NCBI GenBank assembly: GCA_963746735.1
Contig: CAVVCO010000028.1
Location: 1-64,000, forward strand
From: CAVSWT01 sp963746735
GTDB taxonomy: Bacteria > Bacteroidota > Ignavibacteria > Ignavibacteriales > Ignavibacteriaceae
Direction: 5' to 3'
Length of the DNA: 64,000 bases
Shown: one piece after another, positions 49,344 through 58,093 of the stretch
Layout: the number at the start of each line of letters is the position of its first letter
Position numbering within the stretch: position 1 is the stretch's first letter
Made by a program: the position numbers and the translations under genes
Notes under the pieces: generated by a model
Told to the model about the DNA's origin: nothing
The model's database searches: none
Seen by the model: the letters and a program-made list of their open reading frames with translations, nothing else

Positions 49344-50612
49344 TTATTTACTATCAGGCAAGCTTGTTCCGGTTAGGAATTTCACTTCAGCAATTTCTTT
49401 TAAGTAATCTGTTTTTAAACGGTATATATTTGTTTCTACCTGGTATAATTTATTTTGTGCATCAATTACATTTATAAAATCAACCTCGCCAACTTGATAG
49501 CTTGACAGCGTAGATGCGAAAGTCTGCTGCGCCTGTGGAAGCTGTGCCTCTTCAATTAATTTAATTCTTTTCTGAAGAGAATTTAGTTTTGAAATTGATG
49601 TTCCAAAATTACTGTTGAGCATCTGCAAAGAGAGGTTATATTGTTCATCATACATATTCTGCATCGCTTCTGTCTCTTCAACTTTTGATGATACCTTTCC
49701 GCCGTAATTAAGCGGGAGAGAAACTCCAACCATGAATGTTAGAAAATCGTCAAGCGGTGTATTCGTTTTTGCAATTTTATCCCGTTGTGAATATTGAACA
49801 GAAAAATTGAAGTTCGGCAGGTAATCATATTTAGCAAGGTTTTCCTGAAGTTTTGCTTTTTGCTTTGCAAAGTCAATTCCAGTGAGAAAGGGCCTGTTAT
49901 GAACAGCTAATGAATCAAGCTGCTGCTGTGAAAGATTATAATAATTGAATGCCGGCAAACTGTCTGTAATTATAGGAACATCTTGAGATCTCAATACCTG
50001 TGCATTTAACATAGCAGTAATTGAGTTCTCTTTGTTTTTTAATTCTTCTATCTTGTCATTTAAATTTGTTATTTCCAATTCAACTTTAAAAATATTTTGC
50101 TGGCTTGCTTTTGAAACCGAATAATTTGCCTTCACTACCTTTGCTATTTCATGAAGCAATTTTAAATTTTCTTTTGCTACTTCAATCGCTTTCCTGACAA
50201 ATATCAATTCATAATAATTCTGAGAAACATTTTTTATAATTTCATTTTCAGCGTCTTTATATTCTTCAGAAATAATGTTCACATCTTTTTTCGCTGCATC
50301 AGCAACTGCACTTAGTTTTCCCGGGAATGGAACAGCTTGACTAAGCCCCACAATTTTTCCAGTCATTGGTTCCTGGGTAAATGAAAATGAATTAGTGGGA
50401 AGATTTGCCAATCCTAAAGTCAGCATGGGGTCAGGCAAATTCGAATTTACATTTACACGGCTTTCTGCAGCATTTTGTTTTGCTGTAAGCATTTTTAATT
50501 TAGGGCTTACATCAATGGCTTTTGAAATCAGCGAGTCTAAAGTTTGCGCTTGACTAAAGAAAGGAATAATGCCTAATAAAATAACTGTGAATAAATTTTT
50601 TAATTTTAACAT
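49344..50612 (-). CDS. cusC: CusC/TolC-like outer-membrane channel
   Basis: 422 residues. Signal peptide (to about residue 22, FSQAQ), helical repeats and a duplicated outer-membrane efflux protein fold (NVNSNLPDPMLTLGLANLP, SVQYSQRDKIAKTN). 12 bases before cusB and in the same transcription unit, so it is the outer-membrane part of the Cus-type tripartite pump. Confidence 0.88.
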   Translation of the reverse strand: MLKLKNLFTVILLGIIPFFSQAQTLDSLISKAIDVSPKLKMLTAKQNAAESRVNVNSNLPDPMLTLGLANLPTNSFSFTQEPMTGKIVGLSQAVPFPGKLSAVADAAKKDVNIISEEYKDAENEIIKNVSQNYYELIFVRKAIEVAKENLKLLHEIAKVVKANYSVSKASQQNIFKVELEITNLNDKIEELKNKENSITAMLNAQVLRSQDVPIITDSLPAFNYYNLSQQQLDSLAVHNRPFLTGIDFAKQKAKLQENLAKYDYLPNFNFSVQYSQRDKIAKTNTPLDDFLTFMVGVSLPLNYGGKVSSKVEETEAMQNMYDEQYNLSLQMLNSNFGTSISKLNSLQKRIKLIEEAQLPQAQQTFASTLSSYQVGEVDFINVIDAQNKLYQVETNIYRLKTDYLKEIAEVKFLTGTSLPDSK

Positions 50613-50742
50613 CTGAATATCCTTACAATATCAAATTTCTAATTTTGATAAGATAGATCGTTATCGAGCAAAAGAATTTAATTTGATTTTTTAGAATGAG
50701 CATAGTCATTCCAAAATCAATTGAGTTGGTATTGAAGGACTG

Positions 50743-51156
50743 CTAAATTAAAAAGACGGAGTTATCCAGATAGATATGGTTGCCGGTTATTTGCGGAGGA
50801 GAAGAACCACTGAAATTATTTATAAATGAAATGTTTTGATTTGAACATTCAACTAAATTTACTGTTATAATAGCAATTAAATTTTTAAGCTGAATATCTT
50901 TCTGAGAATTGATTTGTAAAAATTTATCACCAATAGCTTCATATTTAAATTCAATTTTGCAGCAGTCTTTATTTTCAATTTTTATAACGGATGAATTTGA
51001 TTGATTTTCATTTTCACAATGCATGCATTTTGAATGCATCTTGCAGTGCGCCATTTCAGTTTTACTCATTGAACAGAAATGAATAGTTAATGGCAATCCT
51101 GTTGTGGAAACAAAAAAGACTAAAACTATTGTTGATATTAAAATCTTACGAATCAT
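50743..51156 (-). CDS. HYC_CC_PP family exported Cys-rich protein
   Basis: 137 residues. Signal peptide (to about 22), then a Cys/His pattern: LTIHFCSMSKTEMAHCKMHSKCMHC, followed by KDCCKIEF and, near the C-terminus, SPPQI. This H-x-C, CC, PP set is the signature of the Bacteroidota HYC_CC_PP family, commonly found beside copper/cation efflux genes. First gene upstream of cusC; likely periplasmic metal-binding. Confidence 0.8.
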   Translation of the reverse strand: MIRKILISTIVLVFFVSTTGLPLTIHFCSMSKTEMAHCKMHSKCMHCENENQSNSSVIKIENKDCCKIEFKYEAIGDKFLQINSQKDIQLKNLIAIITVNLVECSNQNISFINNFSGSSPPQITGNHIYLDNSVFLI

Positions 51157-51526
51157 AATTGGTATTAAACTTATAACAATAGTTGACGATTGTCAATATA
51201 TGTGCCGTTGCATAATTCCAAAAAAATGTTACATAATTTTATCATAGTTCTCTTTTATGAAGAAATGATTTATAGTTCTTTTGAATTGTGAGAATTAAGC
51301 AGGCAGCCTTGAATCTCTTCATAATGGTAAGAACAAAAAATAATTGGTCATAAAGTAGTTTGTGATTGCAGTGTAACGACAGAACAAAAAACAAACAAAT
51401 AAACTGCCGCCAAGTCTTTCCCTTCTCAAGGGAAAGATTAGATAGGGTTCATGTTTTATAGAGCTAATAAGCAAGCACTACAACAGGCACAGTGACTGAA
51501 TAAAAAGGATTTACAATTAAATGAAA
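51157..51526. other. Intergenic, with a palindromic repeat
   Basis: 370 bases. Holds the palindrome CTTTCCCTTCTCAAGGGAAAG at 51414-51434, a member of the CTCCCCTT/AAGGGGAG-like REP family seen also near 52392. No gene found. Confidence 0.5.
51414..51434. repeat. Palindromic repeat (CTTTCCC...GGGAAAG)
   Basis: CTTTCCCTT / AAGGGAAAG arms with a short CTC loop. Same flavour as the hairpins at 52392 and 55161, which are followed by GGAT/GATTTAGGAGG-type tails. Confidence 0.6.
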
Positions 51527-52279
51527 CTAAGGATGCTCAAACAATTTCTTAATCAGAGCCTTCGTATCTTCCGGGAAATCTCTGCCTAGCATCCAGCGGG
51601 CATAATCTGCATTATCAATTACCCTCTCACCGTTATGAGCACCGAAATTAAATATTAGTTCATTGGCTTTATTATAAAGCAGCTTTCCGTTTATATCTGC
51701 GGGACGGCTTTCATTGAATGTGGAGTAAGAAGAAATTTCTTCCAGGCTGCCGCCGATATCATTATACATTTCAACTTGAGCTAAAAAAACATCTATAGTA
51801 GCTCGAATATCTGCTTCGGCATTGTGCGCATTTTCTAAATTTTTATTGCAGTAAAATTTATAAGCCGCAGTTAAATCACGACGTTCCTTTTTCTTATATA
51901 TCACCATTGAATCTATTATAGAGATGCCGTCAATTTTGTAATCTATACCCGCTCGGTAAAATTCATTTCTAATCAGAGGTAAATCAAACTTGTGAATGTT
52001 GAAGCCGCCAATATCGCAGCCTTCCATAAAAGCATAAATTTCTTTTGAACGCATTATGAAATCCGGTTCATTCTTTACATCTTCATTTGTAATGCCGTGA
52101 ATTGCTGTTGCACCTGCCGGGATAGGTATTCCGGGATTAATTAAGAAAGAAAGTGTTTCTTCCTTATTATCCGGGTACAGTTTGATTAAAGATATTTGTA
52201 CAACCCGATCTTTTTGTACATCTGTACCGGTTGTTTCAAGATCAAAAAAGACTATGGGACGGTTTAAGGTTAACTTCAT
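51527..52279 (-). CDS. DEDDh 3'-5' exonuclease (DnaQ-like)
   Basis: 250 residues. ExoI FFDLETTGTDVQKDRVVQI (D and E ligands), ExoII GGFNIHKFDLPLI, ExoIII HNAEADIRATIDVF with the His and Asp of a DEDDh nuclease. The ~70-residue C-terminus (NGKLLYNKANELIFNFGAHNG) resembles the tails of YhbQ/exonuclease X-like proteins with a small DUF-type domain. Likely a proofreading or repair exonuclease on single-stranded DNA. Single gene. Confidence 0.88.
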   Translation of the reverse strand: MKLTLNRPIVFFDLETTGTDVQKDRVVQISLIKLYPDNKEETLSFLINPGIPIPAGATAIHGITNEDVKNEPDFIMRSKEIYAFMEGCDIGGFNIHKFDLPLIRNEFYRAGIDYKIDGISIIDSMVIYKKKERRDLTAAYKFYCNKNLENAHNAEADIRATIDVFLAQVEMYNDIGGSLEEISSYSTFNESRPADINGKLLYNKANELIFNFGAHNGERVIDNADYARWMLGRDFPEDTKALIKKLFEHP

Positions 52280-52391
52280 AATGTAAAGAATCCATTAAAA
52301 TATTTTTACTAATAATATAATAAAAGCTTACGGATTATCCTTCCAGACTTTTTATTGTAATATTTCAAGATAATTTCCGAACCCCTCCTCG

Positions 52392-52414
52392 TTCCTCCCC
52401 TTTAATAAAGGGGA
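52392..52414. repeat. CCTCCCCTTT/AAAGGGGAGG palindrome
   Basis: Perfect 10-base arms with a 3-base AT loop, followed by ATAAAGGTGGGGTTT, a recurrent tail of this intergenic repeat in related genomes. Confidence 0.7.
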
Positions 52415-52774
52415 GGATAAAGGTGGGGTTTTATTTCATTTAGGCGTAAACAATAATTTGATAAAAGATACTAACAACAAGATAAAATTAACATTATTAC
52501 CTTATCGCTTTGTAAATTAACATATTTCGATTTAAGTTCTTAAGTTGACGCGTATGCGGCTTGTCGGGGAAACAACTGCTATTAAAATTATAATGAAGCC
52601 GAATGCGAAAATAGCCTGCCCGCCTTTGGCATGACCATCAACTTTAATTGCTTTGTTAGCTGATATTTTTATAACGACTATGGCCTAATAGTATTAAAAA
52701 TTACAATTTCCATTTAGGTTTTTTTTTAAATTCATCATTTGTTTAATGAAGAGAGATTACTCTTGTAATTTTGC

Positions 52775-52828
52775 AGCTAACTGCGTTGCGGCTAAGGCGC
52801 CTGCCTAATATGTCGTGCGGTGTTAGGC
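52775..52828 (-). repeat. attC-like imperfect palindrome (integron cassette site?)
   Basis: On the minus strand GCCTAAC (R-box-like) opens and GTTAGC closes a 54-base imperfect palindrome with several unpaired bases, beginning 27 bases after the stop of the DUF6090 gene and in the same orientation, the layout of an integron gene cassette. No integrase is visible. A REP-type palindrome is the alternative. Confidence 0.3.
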
Positions 52829-52855
52829 ACTTGACTTACGGTTTTATCATTAATT

Positions 52856-53500
52856 CTAAATACTTAACTTTTTTAATAAGTCATTATTTCTTATCACAAT
52901 GTCTTTTTCTAATTTTATATTCTGTTCTAACAACGCGTAATATCCCACAATTATATTATTAACTTCATTGATATCTACATTTTTTTTATTAATGATTTGC
53001 CAATTCAAAATATTTATATTCTTAAAAACAAATTTTGTAGCATAGTCATTAATAAATTCTACAGTCATTTCTTGTTGTGACTGAATGGTTGTAAAAGATT
53101 CATAGTAATTGGTAATTGCTTCTCTCAAATTATATGGTGAAATCAGGTTAAGATTACCGCTGTATTTTATCGATTCATAAGTATTTGATTGAGGATAAAA
53201 TTTGGGAATTGTGAGAATATCCTGGAATAATATAACTGCAGAATCCATTGAAGAAATACCTTTAACGGTAATTGCAATATATTTTTTAAATTTAACTTCT
53301 TTTTCTTCATTCAATTTTAGAATTTCATTAACATTCATTGAATCTTGAATGACATCATTTTTAATGCTATTTAAATATTTACTTTCAAGTACATTGGATT
53401 TATAATCTTCTCGCCAATTATTTAATATGAATGCCGCAGTAATGCCTATGAAAACAACTATCAATTCAATAAAATTATTTTGCCAATTAATCTTTTCCAT
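52856..53500 (-). CDS. DUF6090 family membrane protein
   Basis: 214 residues with a single N-terminal membrane segment NFIELIVVFIGITAAFILNNWRED, the DUF6090 hallmark, then a mainly helical domain of ~185 residues. Function unknown; common as isolated genes in Bacteroidota. It is an orphan here and is followed by an attC-like palindrome. Confidence 0.8.
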   Translation of the reverse strand: MEKINWQNNFIELIVVFIGITAAFILNNWREDYKSNVLESKYLNSIKNDVIQDSMNVNEILKLNEEKEVKFKKYIAITVKGISSMDSAVILFQDILTIPKFYPQSNTYESIKYSGNLNLISPYNLREAITNYYESFTTIQSQQEMTVEFINDYATKFVFKNINILNWQIINKKNVDINEVNNIIVGYYALLEQNIKLEKDIVIRNNDLLKKLSI

Positions 53501-53895
53501 ATTTAACTTTCATTTCAAGTATTTTATTTTTTAACTGTATAACTTTTTAATTAGGCCCCAACCGCTATCTTAAAATCTTTTCTAAATTAATAAAAATTTT
53601 TCTTATCCAATACACAGTTCCTGGGCTCTTCTGAATATAGAAAACTAACATTTACTATATAAGTAAACTTTTGAGCCATTGCAGCCGGGCATTCAAGTAT
53701 GTATGCTGAGAGCTTTTTTGGGTAAACTTATCTGTAGAATCCTCCTAAGCTAATTGCACTCCGTGAACAATATAGCTTAATACTTTTAGGAAAATCTTTA
53801 ACTTAGATTGTAATCTGCTTTATGTAATTTCGATTTACTTTTCGCAAAGTAACCGCTGTGCTGCAGATTTTTCTTTAATAACTGAAGTTGCGCTA

Positions 53896-54217
53896 ATGTC
53901 ATGGAGAGCGGAGTCGAAGCATGAGCTTGTCGAAGCATGAGCTTCTCGAACCATTATCGAGGTTATGATAATGTCATTCTGATGTCAATCAGAATCTCAG
54001 TGATTCCGGATCAATACTTATTTCCATCAGCACAGGCCCGGAATGACATAGAGTAGTGAAACAGAAATAACAATTCTTTTCAACGGTGCCAATGTCATGG
54101 TGGGCCTGTCGAACCATGAGCGGTAATAAGAGAATGTCATGGTGAGCTTGTCGAACCATGAATGTTACTATGTTAATGTCATTCTGACGAAAGTCAGAAT
54201 CTCAGAGATTCCCTCCA
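53896..54217. repeat. Patchwork of two palindromic repeat types
   Basis: Type 1: ATGTCATGGTGAGCTTGTCG with AACCATGA closing, at about 53896 (degenerate, duplicated), 54091 and 54133. Type 2: TGTCATTCTGA ... TCAGAATCTCA, then GATTCC, at 53970 and 54176. Both are inverted repeats of 25-45 bases in mixed order. Related single copies occur near 47690, 57800 and 61560. Confidence 0.75.
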
Positions 54218-54249
54218 GAGGCGGGGAGAGTTAATTTGTTTTGAACACT

Positions 54250-54279
54250 AAAAAAAACAAAACCCCCAACCGGGGGTTA
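54250..54279 (-). terminator. Rho-independent terminator on the minus strand
   Basis: On the minus strand AACCCCC-GGTT-GGGGGTT is followed by TTGTTTTTTTT. It follows the STAS-like gene by ~170 bases and most likely ends its transcript. Confidence 0.7.
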
Positions 54280-54446
54280 AATAAATTTAAAAGTAAATAT
54301 TTTATTGCTGCTCTTTACATCAATTATCAAATCATATCGCATTCATTTATTCATCCATTCACTTATTCTTTATTCCACATTCCGCTATTCCATTCTTTCT
54401 TCATTCAAACAATTCAGCATCAATTCATCTAAAGATTATATAATAA

Positions 54447-54884
54447 TCAAATGCTTATGTTATACAAAATCCAATCAATAGCGCCTTCAATAGTAGTAAA
54501 AGGCTTGGTCTTATAATTCTCGTCATAGAAATTAACTTTAATTAACAATGCCATATCCCTTGGATTTTCACTTACCAAAGCCATCTTTTTATTTCCAAAT
54601 AATTCTATCCGGGATTTATAATATTCTGCAATGCTGTTTGATTTATTTATATCAAAATCAAACGATGCGTTTCGGAAGTCAACTATAAACCCGCTTATTT
54701 CCTTAGGAATTACATTATTAAAAATTGCATAATCCCACGAATAAAAGATGTCGCCTAAAGTTATTTTATCTATGTAATTCTTATACAAAATCTTAGTAGA
54801 CTTGTTGTAATAGTAACTGAATCTTTCTTGTATAAGCAGCGGAACTACATCATTACCATTAAAATCATCATTGATTAAATTCAT
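54447..54884 (-). CDS. STAS/SpoIIAA-like domain protein
   Basis: 145 residues, a single alpha/beta domain. The pattern SGFIVDFRNASFDFD, helix SIAEYYKSRIELFG, KKMALVSENPRDMALLIKVNFYDEN and TTIEGAIDWIL is that of SpoIIAA/STAS-like proteins common in Bacteroidota. The exact role is unknown. It is solitary, between repeat-rich regions. Confidence 0.7.
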   Translation of the reverse strand: MNLINDDFNGNDVVPLLIQERFSYYYNKSTKILYKNYIDKITLGDIFYSWDYAIFNNVIPKEISGFIVDFRNASFDFDINKSNSIAEYYKSRIELFGNKKMALVSENPRDMALLIKVNFYDENYKTKPFTTIEGAIDWILYNISI

Positions 54885-55424
54885 TAAAATTTAACCTCAT
54901 ATAAACTTCAACTTATCATCAATACAATTAAACAAAATTTTTATTTGTCAGGTAGTCTTTAAATCACTTTTAAATATGTAACTAAAATCATATCTATAAA
55001 ATTTGTACATCTGTGCTCATTCCCCAGGCAGTTTGTTAGCTTAATTAAACAAATTACAGACTTTGGTAAGTATGTCTAACAGCACGCATGCTCAAACTGA
55101 TAATATCCCTATCTCACAAAGTAAACTTAGGGCTAATAATATTGGCTGTAACTCTTACAAAAGTCCTCTTTTGAAGGAGGATTTAGGAGGATGTACTTTT
55201 ACATTAAAACATAACAGCAAATAAAATGCTTTGCGTTTGTAACAATTGGAATGACGTTGACAATTTAACCTCACACTTCGACAGGGCTCTGTATGACAAT
55301 GAAAGTGTCAGTCAGAGCCTGTTGAATTTGTAAGGGCGAATTGCTATTCGCCCCTACTTTTACAATTGTTATTTCTATTCCTTGCATTAATTCTTTCCGT
55401 CATACAATTCATCCATTTCCCATT
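54885..55424. other. Gene-free region with repeats
   Basis: 540 bases between the STAS-like gene and the RAYT remnant. It has a CCTCTTTTGAAGGAGG-type hairpin at about 55166-55181, a degenerate GACA...TGTC repeat at about 55280-55310 and a REP at 55327-55357. No genes recognised. Confidence 0.5.
55327..55357. repeat. REP element copy 1 (GTAAGGGCGAATxxxATTCGCCCCTAC type)
   Basis: Palindrome GTAAGGGCGAAT / ATTCGCCCCTAC with central TGCT. Four copies lie within 630 bases of the RAYT remnant. Confidence 0.8.
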
Positions 55425-55806
55425 TCAATGGATTATTTCATTTTCATTTTCTAAAATATGTTCATAAAAAATTCTTCGCTTGATTGATCGCAAGTTGATT
55501 TTGTAAGGGCGAATTGCTATTCGCCCCTACTATTTTATTTTCAATTATTATTATTCCATGTATATGATTCGGCATTATACAATAATAATCCAGATCAATA
55601 TTTATCCTTATTTCTTTTGTTCTTGCCCATTCTTCTTCAACAATTTTTCCATATTCATTAAAAACCATTTTATCGTTTAAAATTTGTCCAAATAAACATT
55701 TTTTATTTTGTGTACATAGCGTAATGAAATACCAGCCAGATTGAGAATAATCATATTCTTTCAATCTTATTGAACGGCGATTCTGATTCTTTGGATTATC
55801 ATTCAT
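55425..55806 (-). pseudogene. REP-associated tyrosine transposase (RAYT, TnpA_REP) remnant
   Basis: From ATG 55806 the protein is a clear RAYT of the IS200/Y1 type: RRSIRLKEYDYSQSGWYFIT, NEYGKIVEEEWARTKEI and the HUH MPNHIHGIIII. Normal members continue ~60-80 more residues with a GAI/VTK helix region and a C-terminal YEHIIRNE. Here the frame ends at NQLAINQAKNFL*, but an overlapping frame downstream reads RSIKRRIFYEHILENENEIIH to 55425, i.e. the canonical end joined after an internal deletion plus frameshift. A REP copy (55500-55530) sits exactly at the deletion and is translated within the frame. It therefore probably lost activity. Confidence 0.8.
55500..55530. repeat. REP element copy 2, inside the RAYT remnant
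   Basis: Same palindrome as copy 1, identical over 31 bases, located at the internal deletion of the transposase gene. Confidence 0.85.
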
Positions 55807-55823
55807 TTAGCAGGATCATTTTA

Positions 55824-55870
55824 TTGTAAGGGCGAACCTGCCTGCCGGTAGGCAAGGTTGCTATTCGTCG
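55824..55870. repeat. REP element copy 3 with an insertion
   Basis: GTAAGGGCGAA is interrupted by CCTGCCTGCCGGTAGGCAAG before TTGCTATTCGTCG; the inserted piece itself holds the inverted repeat TGCC/GGCA. Immediately upstream of the RAYT start. Confidence 0.75.
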
Positions 55871-55924
55871 TATTGATTGGCTTGTTGGATTTTTTATTTG
55901 TTTGATTTGTTTTGCTGTAATGGA

Positions 55925-55955
55925 TTTGTAAGGGCGAATTGCAATTCGCCCCTAC
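55925..55955. repeat. REP element copy 4
   Basis: As copy 1 but with a perfectly symmetric centre (GAATTGCAATTC). 32 bases before the end of the SSS symporter gene. Confidence 0.8.
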
Positions 55956-55987
55956 GGTGATATAAAAGATATTTTTATTAATATATT

Positions 55988-57698
55988 TCATTTTCTCCCA
56001 TCAATAATAATCTCTTTTCTAATAATGGTTGTATTAAACATATAAGCAAGCAAAATTGTAATTACACACCCAATTACATTAAACCATAAATAAGGTATAC
56101 TTGTAAATAGATAGCAGGAAATTACTACCAACTCAGCGATAAGCGCAGAATAAAAAGTTGCACTGCCGTCTTATTTTTTTTAAGTAGAATGCAATTAAAA
56201 ATATTCCCAGTATGGTTCCGTAAAAAAGAGAGCCTAAAATATTTACTGCTTCAATTAACGTCCCGAGTCTATTAGCAAACAACGCAAAGCCGATTGCATA
56301 AAATCCCCAGAATACTGTAGCCAATTTCGAAACCATTATATATTGTTTTTCACTTGCTTTGGGATTGATTAATCTTTTATATATGTCGATGACGGTTGTT
56401 GAAGCAAGTGCATTCAATTCCGCAGATGACGATGACATTGCAGCTGAAAGAATTGCTGCAAGCACAAGCCCAATTAATCCAGCCGGTAAAATTGTGATTA
56501 CAAAAGTCAGAAAAATGTAATTTGAATCGTTTGTATCTGCACCCGGATCAGCTTTTGTTATTAAACCGGCAGCTTCTTTTTTAAGATCGAGTTCTTGCTT
56601 TCTTGATTTTTGAACCTCGGATAAAGCGGTGCTGTATTTTGAATTATCGCCTGCATGTTCGGCATCAAGCATTTCTCTTAATTTATTTTGCTTTTCCTGA
56701 TGAACATCAGCATACTCACGCTCAAGATTCTTATAATCTTCAGTATAAATGCTATTCTTAATTTTAGCTGTTTCAACCGGGTTAAAATTTAGAGGAGGGA
56801 TAGCAAATTGATAAAACACAAATACCATTGCGCCTAAAAATAATATGCTGAACTGCATAGGAATTTTTACTATCCCGTTGGCAAGCAATCCAATCCGGCT
56901 TTGTGCAACAGAGCTGCCGGTTAAATATCTCTGCACTTGTGATTGGTCGGTTCCGAAATATGACAACGCAAGAAATGTGCCGCCAATTATTCCCGACCAG
57001 AAAGTATATCTATCTTTAAAATCAAAATCGAAAGTAATTACATTAAGCTTTCCCATTTTTCCGGCGATCTTAGTCGCATCAAGGAATGAAACATCACCAG
57101 GCAGTGAATGAATAATCATAAAGAATGCACACAACATTCCGAAAGTTATAATTATCATTTGAAGGAAATGCGTTTTATTTACTGCATCTGTTCCCCCGAT
57201 AGTTGTATATAAAATTACAATTATGCCTTGTATAAAAATAGTAAGCTCTATGTTCCAGCCCAGCAGAACTGAAATTATAAGCGATGGAGCTAATATTGTG
57301 AATCCTGCCCCAAGTCCGCGTTGAATTAAAAATAAAACACTGCCGAGAATTCTATTCTTTAAATCAAACCTTTGCTCTAAATATTCATAAGCCGTATAAA
57401 CATTCAAGCGATGAAATATTGGAACTGCTGTTACAGACAGTATTATCATTGCAATTGGAAGTCCGAGATAGAATTGCAGAAACTGCATCCCATCTGTGTA
57501 TGCTTGTCCGGGTGTGGAAAGAAATGTTATTGCACTTGCCTGCGTAGCCATAATTGAGATTGTAACCATATACCAGGGGGCATTTCTGTTTGCGAGAAGA
57601 TAATCTTTAATATCTTTTTTGCCCCGCGTTTTCCAGATGCCGTATATGACTACAAATGAAAGAAAAGAAATAAGAACTAACCAGTCAATTAAACTCAT
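55988..57698 (-). CDS. Sodium:solute symporter (SSS family), frameshifted near the C-terminus
   Basis: The frame from 57698 ends at 56133 with out-of-character sequence KKIRRQCNFLFCAYR. After one shift near 56165-56172 (CGGC where GGC is expected) the expected last two helices continue: GSATFYSALIAELVVISCYL, then VIGCVITILLAYMFNTTII and a stop at 55988, ~570 residues. Hallmarks: AITFLSTPGQAYTDGMQFLQFYLGLP, TIGGTDAVNKTHFLQ, SAAMSSSSAELNALASTTVID. A charged ~70-residue coiled-coil loop (EREYADVHQEKQNKLREM) sits between helices, as in Bacteroidota SSS proteins beside PIG-L deacetylases. Its neighbours suggest uptake of an amino-sugar or glycoside. Confidence 0.85.
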
Positions 57699-57775
57699 TT
57701 GATCCGGTGATTAATCATAAAAATTAAATAACAAATGAATGAATTTATGTCAATTCTATAACAACACTTTATAAT

Positions 57776-57892
57776 AGGCTGTCTCAAAAGACTGAGTTTG
57801 TCAGTCTGAGCTTGTCGAAGACTAACATTTTTAAGTAAATTCACACTTCGATAAACTCAGTGTGACAGTAAGATTTACTTTTGAGACAGCCT
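57776..57892. mobile_element. MITE-like element with 15-base terminal inverted repeats
   Basis: Perfect ends AGGCTGTCTCAAAAG and CTTTTGAGACAGCCT, 117 bases in all, with no coding capacity; the interior holds a second inverted-repeat pair (GTCTGAGCTTGTCGAAGAC...). AGGCTGTCTCAAAAG resembles the ends of IS elements of the IS1182/IS4 type, so it may be a non-autonomous derivative. No clean target duplication is apparent. Confidence 0.6.
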
Positions 57893-57946
57893 CTTATTGA
57901 GAAGGCCTACCCGATATTTAACAATTGATACAACAGTTGTTCTCCT

Positions 57947-58093
57947 TTAGTTAAAAGAAATAGTGAACAGATAGTATAAAACTATTTGCAAAACTAAAAA
58001 TGAAAACACAATCAGATACAATTGCTTCCAGCTTGATAAAATAGGCGGCTTTTCTTCTGTATATTTTTGTTTGTCAGTTTGCAGGATGTTCAT
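57947..58093 (-). CDS. 48-residue single-pass membrane protein
   Basis: ATG 58093 overlaps the end of the PIG-L gene by 20 bases. The protein has a soluble Pro/Lys-rich start (MNILQTDKQKYTEEKPPILS), then SWKQLYLIVFSFLVLQIVLY as a membrane helix with a short tail. Overlap, a good start and the position between PIG-L and SSS genes argue for real translation. I do not recognise a named family; it may be a small partner of the symporter. Confidence 0.75.
   Translation of the reverse strand: MNILQTDKQKYTEEKPPILSSWKQLYLIVFSFLVLQIVLYYLFTISFN

Larger units (their letters stand above)
52280..52855. other. Gene-free region with palindromes
   Basis: 576 bases. Contains the 52392-52414 hairpin, an imperfect GCGTATGCGGCTT...AAGCCGAATGCG inverted repeat at about 52550-52610, and the attC-like structure at 52775-52828. 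I see no open reading frame. Confidence 0.5.
53501..54446. other. Large gene-free repeat-rich region
   Basis: 946 bases. The first ~390 show nothing recognisable; the next ~320 are a patchwork of palindromic repeats (see entry 53896-54217); a terminator is at 54250-54279. No coding frame is convincing. Confidence 0.5.

Noticed and set aside
52771..52962. Plus-strand open frame of 63 residues over the attC-like palindrome
   Set aside because: It overlaps the DUF6090 gene end and repeats, without protein-like composition.
55020..55150. Possible tRNA-like sequence in the 55 kb spacer
   Set aside because: No cloverleaf with T-loop GGTTCRA was found; I saw no tRNA in the window.
53896..55955. 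CRISPR array
   Set aside because: Repeats are palindromic, differ in length and sequence, and have irregular spacing; no cas genes present.
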